From NCBI GenBank assembly GCA_016297555.1, contig JAEDGK010000001.1, positions 1 to 49,155 on the forward strand: 49,155 nucleotides of DNA, given 5' to 3'. Below, piece by piece: positions 14,778-23,301 of the stretch. Below the pieces are notes generated by a model. That model made no database searches and was not told where the DNA came from. It saw only the letters and a list, made by a program, of their open reading frames with translations. Made by a program: the position numbers and the translations under genes. The stretch is from Clostridiaceae bacterium. GTDB taxonomy: Bacteria > Bacillota > Clostridia > Oscillospirales > Acutalibacteraceae. Position 1 is the stretch's first letter, and each line of letters starts with the position of its first letter.

Positions 14778-17201
14778 ATGGCACAGTACGATTACGCTAA
14801 TATAGAAAAGAAATGGCAAAAATATTGGGATGAGCACGAAACCTTTAAGACAGATGTTTGGGATTTTTCAAAGCCCAAGTTCTATGTTCTTGATATGTTT
14901 CCCTATCCCTCGGGCGTAGGTCTTCATGCGGGTCACCCCGAAGGCTACACAGCCACCGACATTGTTTCAAGAATGAAGAGAATGCAGGGCTATAATGTTC
15001 TTCACCCTATGGGCTACGATTCATTCGGTCTTCCCGCAGAGCAGTATGCCGTTAAGACGGGTCACAATCCCAACGGCTTCACTCAGGATAACATAAAGAC
15101 CTTCTCAAAACAGCTTAAAGAGCTCGGCTTTGACTATGACTGGTCAAAGATGATTGCCACCTCAGACCCCTCATATTACAAGTGGACGCAGTGGATTTTC
15201 AAGCAGCTCTACCTTAAAGGCTATGCAAAGCTTGTTGATATTCCCGTAAACTGGTGCGAAGAGCTTGGCACTGTTCTCGCAAACGATGAGGTTATTGACG
15301 GCAAGAGTGAGCGCGGCGGCTATCCCGTAGTCCGCAAGAATATGAAGCAGTGGGTTATCGATCAGGTTGCGTTTGCCGAAGAGCTTCTCGACGGGCTGAA
15401 TGAAATTGATTGGCCCGAATCAACAAAGGATATGCAGCGCCATTGGATAGGCAAAAGCACGGGTGTTGAGGTAGAATTCCAGCTCGTCGGCGGCGGAAAA
15501 TTCTCAATCTTCACTACTTGTATTGAAACAATTTACGGCATTACATTTATGGTTTTGGCTCCCGACGGCGATCTTGTCAAGGAGCTTATGCCGAGAATTG
15601 AAAATAAAGATGAGGTTAACGCATATATTCAGGAAACCGTCAAAAAGTCCGATATGGACCGTACCGACCTCAACAAAACAAAATCGGGCTGTCCTCTTAA
15701 AGGCATCTATGCCATAAATCCCGTAAACGGCAAAGAGGTTCCCGTTTATATCGGCGATTTTGTTCTTGCAAGCTACGGCACAGGCGCGGTTATGGCAGTT
15801 CCCGCCCACGACCAGCGTGACTTTGAATATGCCGTAGTACATAATATCCCCATGATTCAGGTTATTGACGGCGCCGATGTTTCGGAATGTGCCTTTGAAA
15901 AGGGCAGTTATCTCGGCAAGGGCTGTAAGCTTATCAATTCAGAGGAATTTACGGGTCTTACGGTTGAAGAAGCAAAGGAGGCTATCACACAGAAGCTTGA
16001 AAAGATGGGAGTTGCCAAAAGAAAGGTTAACTACCATTTCCGCGAGTGGATCTTTGCAAGGCAGCGTTATTGGGGCGAGCCCGTGCCTGTTTATTACACA
16101 GACGACGGCGAAATCCATGTTCTTGATGACGAAGAGCTTCCGCTTGTTCTTCCCGAGCTTGAAGAATATAAGGGCAAGAACGGTCAGGCGCCTCTTGAAA
16201 ATGCAGAGGATTGGAAATATATCGAAAGAAACGGCGTTAAGGGCAAGCGTGAAACCTCAACAATGCCCGGCTCGGCAGGCTCAAGCTGGTATTATATGAG
16301 ATATATTGATCCCCATAACGAAAATGCAATCTGCGATCCCGAGCTTCTCAAGCATTGGCTTCCCGTTGACCTTTATGTGGGCGGCCCCGAGCATGCGGTA
16401 GGTCACCTGATGTATTCAAGAATCTGGAACAGATTTCTCTATAACGAAGGGGTTTCACCCGTAAAAGAGCCTTTCCGTAAGCTTGTTCATCAGGGTATGA
16501 TTCTTGGCTCAAACGGCATCAAGATGGGCAAGAGATTCCCCGAATATGTTGTTAATCCTTCGGATATAGTTCGTGATTACGGCGCAGATACTCTCCGTCT
16601 CTATGAGATGTTTATGGGTCCCCTTGAAGCGTCAAAGCCTTGGAGCAATCAGGGCGTTGAGGGTGCAAAGCGTTTCCTTTCAAGAGTCTGGAATTTCTTC
16701 ACCGATGAGTCAAAGTTGAATGACAGCAAGTATGCGGAGCTTGAAAAAATCTATAATGTTACAATCCGTAAGGTTACAAAAGACTTTGAGCAGCTTGCTT
16801 TCAACACGGCAATCAGCCAGATGATGATTTTTGTCAATGCGATTTATAAGGCGGACAGCTGCCCCAAGGAATTTGCAGAGGGCTTCATTAAGGTGCTCAG
16901 CCCCATTGCTCCCCACATCTGCGAAGAAATCTGGGAAAAGTTCGGTCACAGCGAAACAATCGCATTTGAAAGCTGGCCGACCTATGACGAAGCAAAGTGC
17001 GTTGATGACGAGGTTGAAATTGCCGTTCAGATTAACGGCAAGGTCAGAGAGAAGCTTGTTGTTTCCGCAGACGCCGAGGCGGACGAGGCTATCGCCGCCG
17101 CAAAGAGCCTTGAAAAAATCGCCGAGGCAATCAACGGAATGACGGTTGTTAAGGAGCTTTATGTCAAGGGCAGACTTGTAAATATAGTAGTAAAGCCGTA
17201 A
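14778..17201 (+). CDS. leuS: Leucyl-tRNA synthetase
   Basis: An 807-residue class I synthetase charging tRNA-Leu. The HIGH-type motif is LHAGHPEG; the KMSKS loop reads KMGKR (GIKMGKRFPEYVVNPSD), a variant. The CP1 editing domain is present (VAVPAHDQRDFE near residues 335-350), but its usual TTRPDT motif reads TTCIET. These departures occur together and are probably a lineage type rather than damage, since the tRNA-binding C-terminus is intact. AGGAGAGGTG precedes the ATG at 14778. There is no T-box leader in the 20 bp after rsfS, so it is likely expressed from the nadD-yqeK-rsfS transcript. Confidence 0.96.
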   Translation: MAQYDYANIEKKWQKYWDEHETFKTDVWDFSKPKFYVLDMFPYPSGVGLHAGHPEGYTATDIVSRMKRMQGYNVLHPMGYDSFGLPAEQYAVKTGHNPNGFTQDNIKTFSKQLKELGFDYDWSKMIATSDPSYYKWTQWIFKQLYLKGYAKLVDIPVNWCEELGTVLANDEVIDGKSERGGYPVVRKNMKQWVIDQVAFAEELLDGLNEIDWPESTKDMQRHWIGKSTGVEVEFQLVGGGKFSIFTTCIETIYGITFMVLAPDGDLVKELMPRIENKDEVNAYIQETVKKSDMDRTDLNKTKSGCPLKGIYAINPVNGKEVPVYIGDFVLASYGTGAVMAVPAHDQRDFEYAVVHNIPMIQVIDGADVSECAFEKGSYLGKGCKLINSEEFTGLTVEEAKEAITQKLEKMGVAKRKVNYHFREWIFARQRYWGEPVPVYYTDDGEIHVLDDEELPLVLPELEEYKGKNGQAPLENAEDWKYIERNGVKGKRETSTMPGSAGSSWYYMRYIDPHNENAICDPELLKHWLPVDLYVGGPEHAVGHLMYSRIWNRFLYNEGVSPVKEPFRKLVHQGMILGSNGIKMGKRFPEYVVNPSDIVRDYGADTLRLYEMFMGPLEASKPWSNQGVEGAKRFLSRVWNFFTDESKLNDSKYAELEKIYNVTIRKVTKDFEQLAFNTAISQMMIFVNAIYKADSCPKEFAEGFIKVLSPIAPHICEEIWEKFGHSETIAFESWPTYDEAKCVDDEVEIAVQINGKVREKLVVSADAEADEAIAAAKSLEKIAEAINGMTVVKELYVKGRLVNIVVKP

Positions 17202-17258
17202 ACTCCGATATTTAAAGTTTTTTGGATTTTGACAAAAACACAACAGAGGATGGCATTA

Positions 17259-18389
17259 ATGAAAAGCAGATTTTTAAAAGCGATACTCACTGCGCCGCTC
17301 GCTCCCTTTGCGGCGGCGGCAGGAGCTCCCGTGTCATATAAAAAAGCTCATATCAAGCAGCCTCAGCTTAAATTTTCGCCCGACGGCAAGTTCAGAATTC
17401 TTCATCTTACCGACATTCACGAGGTTGACCCCGAGATGGACGATGATGAAAACAGAGCCGTTCCCCGCGATAAAAGCATAGAGGCGGTCAATGTTATCAA
17501 AAAAAGCATTGAAAAAACAAATCCCGACCTTATCGTTTTCGGCGGCGACAATATCAACGGATATTGGGAGGAGCTGACATACGATTATATCAGCAAAACC
17601 GTTGAAAAGATTACTGCGCCCATAAGAGAAAAGGGTATTCCGTTTGCAGTGGTTTTTGGCAATCACGATTCCGAAATTTATAAAAATTTCAGAGAATTTC
17701 AGATGATGCTATATATGCAGTACGATAATTTTATCGGGTGCCTCAACGCAGAGGAAATGTATGGCTGCGGCAACTGCAACATTCTGATTAAGAGCGGCAA
17801 ATCGGACAAGCCCGCCTATAATATCTGGCTTATCGACTCAAACGATTATCCGTATTCCGAAAGCGGAGAACGCCTGCCGGGCTACGATTGCGTTCACAAG
17901 AGCCAGCTCGATTGGTATGAAAGAACCGCCGAAAAACTCAAAAAAGAGAACGGCGGAAAGCCTTTGCCGTCAATCCTTTTCCAGCATATCCCCGTAATTC
18001 AGGAATGTGACGCGGTGGAGGAAACAACCGCCGACTGCCCCGACGCGATCTATGAGAAAGGCGAGGATAAATATTATACCCTCAAAGAGGAGTATAAAAT
18101 CAGCGGCGAAATGAAGGAGCTGCCCAGCCCGCCTGCTAACGGCGACAGAACGCAGTTTGAGCTTTGGAAAAGGCACGGCGATGTTATAGCGGCATTCTTT
18201 GGTCACGACCATGTCAACGATTTTATTATTGAGGTTGACGGAATAAAGCTCGTTCAGACTTTCAGCACGGGATACCACACCTACGGCGACAAGAGGGGCG
18301 GCAGACTGATAGTTTTGGACGAAAACGAGCCGGATAATATTTTCACCGAAAGCTTCGTAATAGACAGGATAACAAACACGGAATTCTGA
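17259..18389 (+). CDS. Calcineurin-like metallophosphoesterase
   Basis: A 376-residue protein with all five metallophosphoesterase motifs: HLTDIH, FGGDN, FGNHDS, FQHIP and FGHDH, which bind two metals. The fold resembles Icc/purple-acid-phosphatase-like bacterial phosphodiesterases. The first 28 residues are hydrophobic and Ala-rich and could be a signal peptide, so the enzyme may be exported. The ATG at 17259 is preferred since AGAGGA precedes it; an ATG at 17250 and a TTG at 17229 are in frame. It follows leuS after 57 bp. Substrate unknown. Confidence 0.82.
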   Translation: MKSRFLKAILTAPLAPFAAAAGAPVSYKKAHIKQPQLKFSPDGKFRILHLTDIHEVDPEMDDDENRAVPRDKSIEAVNVIKKSIEKTNPDLIVFGGDNINGYWEELTYDYISKTVEKITAPIREKGIPFAVVFGNHDSEIYKNFREFQMMLYMQYDNFIGCLNAEEMYGCGNCNILIKSGKSDKPAYNIWLIDSNDYPYSESGERLPGYDCVHKSQLDWYERTAEKLKKENGGKPLPSILFQHIPVIQECDAVEETTADCPDAIYEKGEDKYYTLKEEYKISGEMKELPSPPANGDRTQFELWKRHGDVIAAFFGHDHVNDFIIEVDGIKLVQTFSTGYHTYGDKRGGRLIVLDENEPDNIFTESFVIDRITNTEF

Positions 18390-18425
18390 TTTTAATGAAC
18401 TTTATAAAATTTAACATTTTAAATG

Positions 18426-18455
18426 TTGACAAGCAGGGTTTAACTATTGTATAAT
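18426..18455 (+). promoter_or_regulatory. Sigma-A type promoter of rpsU
   Basis: TTGACA (18426-18431), an 18-bp spacer and TATAAT (18450-18455), about 50 bp before the rpsU start. Both hexamers match consensus perfectly. Confidence 0.85.
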
Positions 18456-18508
18456 ACAAATCAACCTATGAATTATTGTCCCTGTATCAGGCGAGGGGAG
18501 GGAATACA

Positions 18509-18685
18509 TTGAGCCAGGTAAAAGTTAAGGAAGGCGAGTCACTCGAAAACGCACTCAGAAGATTCAAGAGACAGACTTCAAGAGACGGCGTTATTCAGGA
18601 GGTTCGCAAGAGAGAGCATTATGAAAAGCCTTCGGTTAAGAGAAAAAAGAAGTCCGAGGCAGCTCGTAAGCGCAAGTTTAAATAA
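18509..18685 (+). CDS. rpsU: 30S ribosomal protein S21
   Basis: A 58-residue basic protein: VKVKEGESLENALRRFKRQ at the start, REHYEKPSVKRKKKSEAAR and the RKRKFK end are S21. It binds the 30S platform and helps initiation. TTG at 18509 is chosen because GGGGAGGG lies 8 bp upstream and the family begins SQVKVKEGES; the upstream in-frame codons have no matching sequence. It is monocistronic, with its own promoter and terminator. Confidence 0.95.
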   Translation: MSQVKVKEGESLENALRRFKRQTSRDGVIQEVRKREHYEKPSVKRKKKSEAARKRKFK

Positions 18686-18696
18686 TTAAACTTAAA

Positions 18697-18733
18697 GAAA
18701 AGCATCTTCGCTTTATGCGGAGATGCTTTTTTC
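18697..18733 (+). terminator. Terminator of rpsU
   Basis: Stem AAAGCATCTTCGC with GCGGAGATGCTTT, loop TTTAT, then a T run: a strong intrinsic terminator 12 bp after the rpsU stop. Confidence 0.9.
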
Positions 18734-18743
18734 TTAACAGAGA

Positions 18744-18780
18744 AACGGCTGTATCGGTTGAATTCCGATACAAGCCGTTT
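18744..18780. repeat. Dispersed hairpin repeat, copy A
   Basis: An inverted repeat (AACGGCTGTATCGG / CCGATACAAGCCGTT) with loop GTTGAATT... It shares the 14-base string GTATCGGTTGAATT and the ATACAAGCC arm with copy B at 31615. Both copies lie between converging genes, so they may act as terminators; copy A ends in TTTTT on the plus strand. The minus-strand DUF3298 gene ends 26 bp away. Confidence 0.7.
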
Positions 18781-18805
18781 TTGATATCAAGTCATTAATC
18801 AGTTT

Positions 18806-19630
18806 TCAAGCTGTTTCAGAAGTGTTTTCCTCCGCCTCTATTGCGGCAAGCTCATAGGGAGAATAGAAAACCGTGCCTGCCTCGCTCCAGGTCATTCTGC
18901 ACTCGTAAACGCCCGATTGAGTCGGCGAAATGCAGCTTTTGTCAAAATAAAAGGCAATTCCGTCCTCGGTCAGATAGAAGTTATCAAGGCTGAAGTTTTC
19001 TGCGATTGCCTTGCGCTGATTTTCGGAAAGAGAGCCCGCATCGCCGTAAAACTCTTTATCTGCCTTATAAATAATAATATTATTGACGAGTTCCTCGTCG
19101 ATAACGGATTTATTTTCCTTATCGATTGCAAAGGTAAGGGCGGAGCAGGGCTCGCCCGTTTTAAGGTCGAAGCATTTTGTTTGGTAGCTCGGGTCGGCTT
19201 CTCCGCCCGTGTATGAAAAATATTCTTTGATGAGGAAGCAGGTAAAACGGCTGTCGGAATAAGTGGTTTCAAAAGTGACCTTTGAAGTCCAAGGCTTTTC
19301 GCTTTTTGAATTATCCATAAAAGCGGCGGCGTTTTTTATGTTGTTTTCCGCAAATCTGCATTTTTCTTCAAAGATTTCAAGCGCGGTCTTGTTGACATAA
19401 TCCATAACAGTTTTTTCGCAGTTTTCGGAAATCTGCGGCAGAGTAACATCAACAGAAACCACCGTGCGCCCGTTTTCGTCCTTAAATTCCTTTTGAAGCT
19501 GTTTGCTTTCTATGACGGGAGGGGGAGCGGCGGTCGGCTCGGTCTGCGACTTGCCCGAAGTCTTTGCAGAGCAGGCGGCAAAAGAGAAAAGCAGGGAAAA
19601 TATTAAAGCAACGCTTAAAAATCTTTTCAT
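18806..19630 (-). CDS. DUF3298-domain lipoprotein
   Basis: A 274-residue lipoprotein: basic start, hydrophobic h-region and a lipobox FAAC, then a Pro/Thr linker. The exported part fits the DUF4163/DUF3298 pair: YFSYTGGEADPSYQTKCFDL followed by LKTGEP, and the ending FYFDKSCISPTQSGVYE. Such domains occur in RsiV-type lysozyme sensors and free surface lipoproteins; there is no sigma-factor-binding domain here, so this is the free type. The ATG at 19630 is chosen over GTG 19642, which lies inside the AAAGGTG ribosome binding site. Function unknown. Confidence 0.75.
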   Translation of the reverse strand: MKRFLSVALIFSLLFSFAACSAKTSGKSQTEPTAAPPPVIESKQLQKEFKDENGRTVVSVDVTLPQISENCEKTVMDYVNKTALEIFEEKCRFAENNIKNAAAFMDNSKSEKPWTSKVTFETTYSDSRFTCFLIKEYFSYTGGEADPSYQTKCFDLKTGEPCSALTFAIDKENKSVIDEELVNNIIIYKADKEFYGDAGSLSENQRKAIAENFSLDNFYLTEDGIAFYFDKSCISPTQSGVYECRMTWSEAGTVFYSPYELAAIEAEENTSETA

Positions 19631-19666
19631 TGAATTAAGCACCTTTCAGTTATTGTGTTGTTAATT

Positions 19667-19695
19667 ATTCTATCATTAAATTCTTTGTTAATCAA
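19667..19695 (-). promoter_or_regulatory. Promoter of the DUF3298 lipoprotein gene
   Basis: On the minus strand, TTGATT (19690-19695), a 17-bp spacer and TAGAAT (19667-19672), 37 bp before the start codon. A fair sigma-A match. Confidence 0.55.
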
Positions 19696-19798
19696 GGCGG
19701 ATATTATTAATTTTTGTATTTAGCAGGTATTGCTTTTTTACAGTATGTAATATAAAATTAAATGGGATTATGCCTTTTTGGAAAGGAAGGTAAACAAT

Positions 19799-21973
19799 AT
19801 GAAAAACATTCTCAGCGCACAATGGATAAAAAGCCCTAAAATCGCTCTTGACCGTGAAATCTGCTTTTCCGCGGAATTTGAGACGGAAAAACCGATTGAA
19901 TACGCGGAGCTTGAGGTAACCGCGCTCGGCGTTTACAAGGCTGAAATCAACGGAAACAGGGTGGGCGATTATATTCTTGCCCCCGGCTATACTTCATACG
20001 GTCATTGCTTGCAGGTTGAAACCTATGATGTTGCAGAAATGCTTGAAAAGAAGAATAAAATAACTCTTTCGGTTGCCCCCGGATGGAAAGCCCACGGATT
20101 TTTCGGCAGACTGGAGGAGAGCTTCCTCGGCTTCAAGGAGACCGCCGCAATCTGCGCTCTGACAATAAAATTTACCGACGGCGAAACACGAATCATAACC
20201 TCGGGCGGAAATTGGAAATGTGAAAACGGAAAAACAATCTATTCCGATGTATATAACGGCTATGTTTACGACCCGTCATATACCGACCCCGAGCCGGGTC
20301 GGGCAAAGGTGTTCCCCTGCGGCAAATCGGCGCTCAAAGACAGAGTCGGCGAAAAGGTTATCGAGCATGAACGCCTCCCCGCAAAGGAAATAATCATAAC
20401 TCCCAAGGGAGAGAAGGTTATTGATTTCGGTCAAAATCTGACGGGATATGTTGAGTTCGCAATAAAAGGCAAAAAAGGTGAGAGGGCTGTTATCAGCCAC
20501 GGAGAAACGCTTGACGGCGAAGGCAATTTTTACAATGCAAACTATCGCTCCGCAAAGGCGCAGGCTGTTTTCATCTGTGACGGTGAGGAGCATCGCTTCA
20601 AGCCTGATTTTAACTTCTACGGTTTCAGATACATAAAGCTTGACGGCTTCAGCGATGAGATAAAGAAAGAGAATTTCACGGCTGTTGTTGTTCATTCGGA
20701 TATCAAACGCACGGGCAGCTTTGAATGTTCGGACGAGAGAGTAAATAAGCTGTTTTCAAACATAATATGGAGTCAGAAAGGTAATTTCCTCGATATTCCG
20801 AGCGATTGCCCGCAGAGAGACGAGCGCCTCGGCTGGACGGGCGACGCGCAGGTTTTTGCAAAAACGGCGTCATATAATTTTGATGTTGAAAGATTTTTTA
20901 CAAAATGGCTTGCGGATTTAAGGGCGGATCAGAATCCTTGGGGCTCCGTGCCTGCGGTAATACCCGCAAACAACAGATGGGATCACACCTCCTCCGCCGC
21001 ATGGGGCGACGCCGCAACCGTTTGCCCGTGGCAGATGTATCTGACCTACGGCAACAGAAAATTCCTTGAGGATTCTCTTGAATCCATGAAAAAATATATT
21101 GCTTTCATTGAAACTTACAGCAGAAACGGGCTTTGGTCGGAATCCGGACATTTCGGGGATTGGCTTAACCTTGACGGCAGCAGCGCCGAGGACTGCTCAA
21201 TAGGAACGGATAAAACGCTGATAGCTACCGCTTATTATATTTATTCAACCGAAATCCTGATTAAATCAATGAATATCTGCGGTGAGGACGGCTCTGAATA
21301 CACGGAGCGCAGAGAGAAATCAATTTCCGCTTTCAGAAATAAATTTATGAAAGACGGCAGAATCATTCCCGAATACGCAACTCAGACCGCCTGTGTGCTT
21401 GCCGTATATTTCGGAATAAGCGACGATATTGCCGAAACCGCAAAACAGCTTAACGAGCTTGTAACCGAGTGCGGACATCTGAAAACGGGCTTTGTCGGCA
21501 CGCCTTATCTGCTCCATGCTCTGAGCGAAAACGGCTATGTAAAGACCGCCTATGACCTGCTCCTTAGGGAAGAATATCCCTCTTGGCTGTTTTCCGTAAA
21601 AATGGGGGCAACGACCGTCTGGGAGCATTGGGACGGTATGCGTGAGGACGGAACGATGTGGAGCACGAGCATGAATTCATTTAATCATTATGCCTACGGA
21701 AGCGTTGCCGATTGGCTTTACGGCAAGGCGGCGGGTATTAATACCGACGAGAGCCGCCCGGGCTTTGAGCACATTGTTTTTGAGCCGATAACCGACCAAA
21801 GGCTCAGCTATGTAAAGGCTTCGATTGAAACAAGGCGCGGCACGGTTCGCTCGGAATGGAAAACCGAAAACGGCAAAACCGTTTATGAGTTTACCGTTCC
21901 CGAGGGCGTGAGTGCTACGGTAATTCTCGGCGGCAAAAAAACCGAGATTGGGTCGGGAGTTCACAAATTCTGA
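19799..21973 (+). CDS. GH78 alpha-L-rhamnosidase
   Basis: A 724-residue enzyme with the GH78 layout: N-terminal beta-sandwich domains (about 1-300, with KAEINGNRVGDYILAPGYTS), an (alpha/alpha)6 barrel, and a C-terminal beta domain. The signature DCPQRDERLGWTGDAQVFA (Asp336 onward) contains the catalytic acidic residues, and EHWDGM is also present. No signal peptide is seen, so it likely removes rhamnose from imported glycosides. GGAAGG lies before the ATG at 19799; a TTG 21 bp upstream is in frame but has no ribosome binding site. No rhamnose catabolic genes are adjacent; an ABC importer follows, but of amino-acid-like type. Confidence 0.92.
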   Translation: MKNILSAQWIKSPKIALDREICFSAEFETEKPIEYAELEVTALGVYKAEINGNRVGDYILAPGYTSYGHCLQVETYDVAEMLEKKNKITLSVAPGWKAHGFFGRLEESFLGFKETAAICALTIKFTDGETRIITSGGNWKCENGKTIYSDVYNGYVYDPSYTDPEPGRAKVFPCGKSALKDRVGEKVIEHERLPAKEIIITPKGEKVIDFGQNLTGYVEFAIKGKKGERAVISHGETLDGEGNFYNANYRSAKAQAVFICDGEEHRFKPDFNFYGFRYIKLDGFSDEIKKENFTAVVVHSDIKRTGSFECSDERVNKLFSNIIWSQKGNFLDIPSDCPQRDERLGWTGDAQVFAKTASYNFDVERFFTKWLADLRADQNPWGSVPAVIPANNRWDHTSSAAWGDAATVCPWQMYLTYGNRKFLEDSLESMKKYIAFIETYSRNGLWSESGHFGDWLNLDGSSAEDCSIGTDKTLIATAYYIYSTEILIKSMNICGEDGSEYTERREKSISAFRNKFMKDGRIIPEYATQTACVLAVYFGISDDIAETAKQLNELVTECGHLKTGFVGTPYLLHALSENGYVKTAYDLLLREEYPSWLFSVKMGATTVWEHWDGMREDGTMWSTSMNSFNHYAYGSVADWLYGKAAGINTDESRPGFEHIVFEPITDQRLSYVKASIETRRGTVRSEWKTENGKTVYEFTVPEGVSATVILGGKKTEIGSGVHKF

Positions 21974-21980
21974 TATCTCC

Positions 21981-22020
21981 GCGGGGCTTTCGCTTATTGC
22001 GTCAGCTCCGCTTATTTTTC
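21981..22020 (+). terminator. Terminator after the rhamnosidase gene
   Basis: GCGGGGCT pairs with AGCTCCGC (one G-U) across a 15-base loop, followed by TTATTTTTC. It starts 8 bp after the stop. Confidence 0.6.
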
Positions 22021-22090
22021 TCATCAAACAAAATGACTGCAATACTGAATGAATTTATTAAAAAAGCTTTGCTTTTGTCAAAAATTACTA

Positions 22091-22119
22091 TTGACAAACG
22101 CCTTTCATTGTACTAAAAT
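22091..22119 (+). promoter_or_regulatory. Promoter of the TrpXYZ-like importer operon
   Basis: TTGACA (22091-22096), a 17-bp spacer and TAAAAT (22114-22119), about 60 bp before the start of the binding-protein gene. Strong sigma-A match. Confidence 0.8.
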
Positions 22120-22136
22120 ACATAAAGTAAACTCAA

Positions 22137-22156
22137 CGCTTTAAAGCTTTAAAGCG
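22137..22156. promoter_or_regulatory. 20-bp perfect palindrome, candidate operator
   Basis: CGCTTTAAAGCTTTAAAGCG is fully self-complementary. It lies about 10 bp after the expected transcription start of the importer operon and before its AGGAGG, where a bound repressor would block elongation. The regulator is not identifiable here. Confidence 0.6.
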
Positions 22157-22178
22157 GCAAAAACAGGAGGAAAACACA

Positions 22179-23195
22179 ATGAAAAGATTTGTTAAAATTC
22201 TTTCGGTCGTTATGTGCCTTGCAATGCTCTGCACGGCTTTCGCAGGCTGCGGCGGAAAGGCAGACGGCAATACAACAGCGGCAGACGGCGCAACAGCAGC
22301 GGACAGCGGCAAGGTTTATAATGTCGGCGTTATCCAGCTTACTCAGCATATCGCTCTTGACGCGGCAACTCAGGGCTTCAAAGACGCTCTGACCGAAAAG
22401 CTCGGCGACAAGGTAAGCATCAATGTTCAGAATGCCGCAGGCGAGCCCGCAACCTGTGCAACAATGGCTCAGCAGTTTGTTGCAAACGGCGTTGACCTTA
22501 TTATGGCAAACGCTTCTCCCGCTCTCAGCGCGGCTGCAAGCGCAACGGCTGATATCCCCATCGTTGCAACTTCAATCACCGATTATCCCACCGCTCTTGA
22601 TATTCCCGCAGCAGATTGGACGGGAAAGACAGGCTTCAATGTTACCGGCACATCAGACCTTGCTCCTCTTGATCAGCAGGCTGAAATGATTCTCGAGCTC
22701 TTCCCCGAGGTTAAGACAGTCGGTATCATCTACTGCTCGGGAGAAGCAAACTCCAAGTATCAGGTTGAAGCCGTTACAAAGGCTCTCACCGAAAAGGGAG
22801 TTACCGTTAAGGATTATTCCTTTGCAGATTCAAACGATATCGCCGCAGTAACAACAAAGGCTGTTGCAGAGTGCGATGTTCTCTATTCTCCCACCGATAA
22901 TAAGGTTGCCGATTTCGGCGAAACCATCAACAACATTGCCGAGCCTGCCGGTATTCCCCTTATCGCAGGCGAAGAGGGAATCTGCAAGAAGTGCGGCGTT
23001 GCCACTCTTTCAATCGATTATTATGATATCGGTTACGAAGCAGGTCTTATGGCTTATGAAATCCTTGTCAACGGCGCAAATCCCGGCGATATGGAGATTG
23101 GCTATGCAAAGGAGTTCACCAAGGAATATATGAAAGACCGCGCAGCGGCTCTCGAGGTTGCAATTCCCGAGGACTATAAGGAAATCGAAGCATAA
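22179..23195 (+). CDS. TrpX-like ABC transporter substrate-binding lipoprotein
   Basis: A 338-residue lipoprotein: signal MKRFVKILSVVMCLAMLC, lipobox FAGC, an Ala/Thr-rich linker, then a periplasmic-binding-protein fold of the ABC_sub_bind/TrpX family (VGVIQLTQHIALDAATQGF, NAAGEPATCATMAQQFVAN). Members bind tryptophan, tyrosine or related small ligands. It leads a three-gene importer (binding protein, permease, ATPase). AGGAGG precedes the ATG. A hairpin between it and the permease gene probably lowers downstream expression so that binding protein is in excess. Ligand not determinable. Confidence 0.85.
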   Translation: MKRFVKILSVVMCLAMLCTAFAGCGGKADGNTTAADGATAADSGKVYNVGVIQLTQHIALDAATQGFKDALTEKLGDKVSINVQNAAGEPATCATMAQQFVANGVDLIMANASPALSAAASATADIPIVATSITDYPTALDIPAADWTGKTGFNVTGTSDLAPLDQQAEMILELFPEVKTVGIIYCSGEANSKYQVEAVTKALTEKGVTVKDYSFADSNDIAAVTTKAVAECDVLYSPTDNKVADFGETINNIAEPAGIPLIAGEEGICKKCGVATLSIDYYDIGYEAGLMAYEILVNGANPGDMEIGYAKEFTKEYMKDRAAALEVAIPEDYKEIEA

Positions 23196-23215
23196 AAAAT
23201 CACTAATTTAATCTC

Positions 23216-23248
23216 AAAAAGCGGTAAGCAAAAACTTATCGCTTTTTG
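23216..23248 (+). terminator. Intra-operon hairpin after the binding-protein gene
   Basis: AAAAAGCGGTAAG pairs with CTTATCGCTTTTT over a 6-base loop, ending in T's. It is likely a partial terminator, or an mRNA-stabilising stem, between the binding protein and permease genes. Confidence 0.7.
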
Positions 23249-23301
23249 TGCTTGTATAAAAACATTTTGCAGGCGTTATTGCCTGCGGGTCAGGAGAAAA
23301 T

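Noticed and set aside
14757..14778. T-box leader before leuS
   Set aside because: Only 20 bp separate rsfS and leuS; there is no room and no T-box motif.
22020..22178. T-box upstream of the TrpX-like gene
   Set aside because: No specifier stem or TGGnACC-type T-box sequence; the only structure is the 20-bp palindrome.
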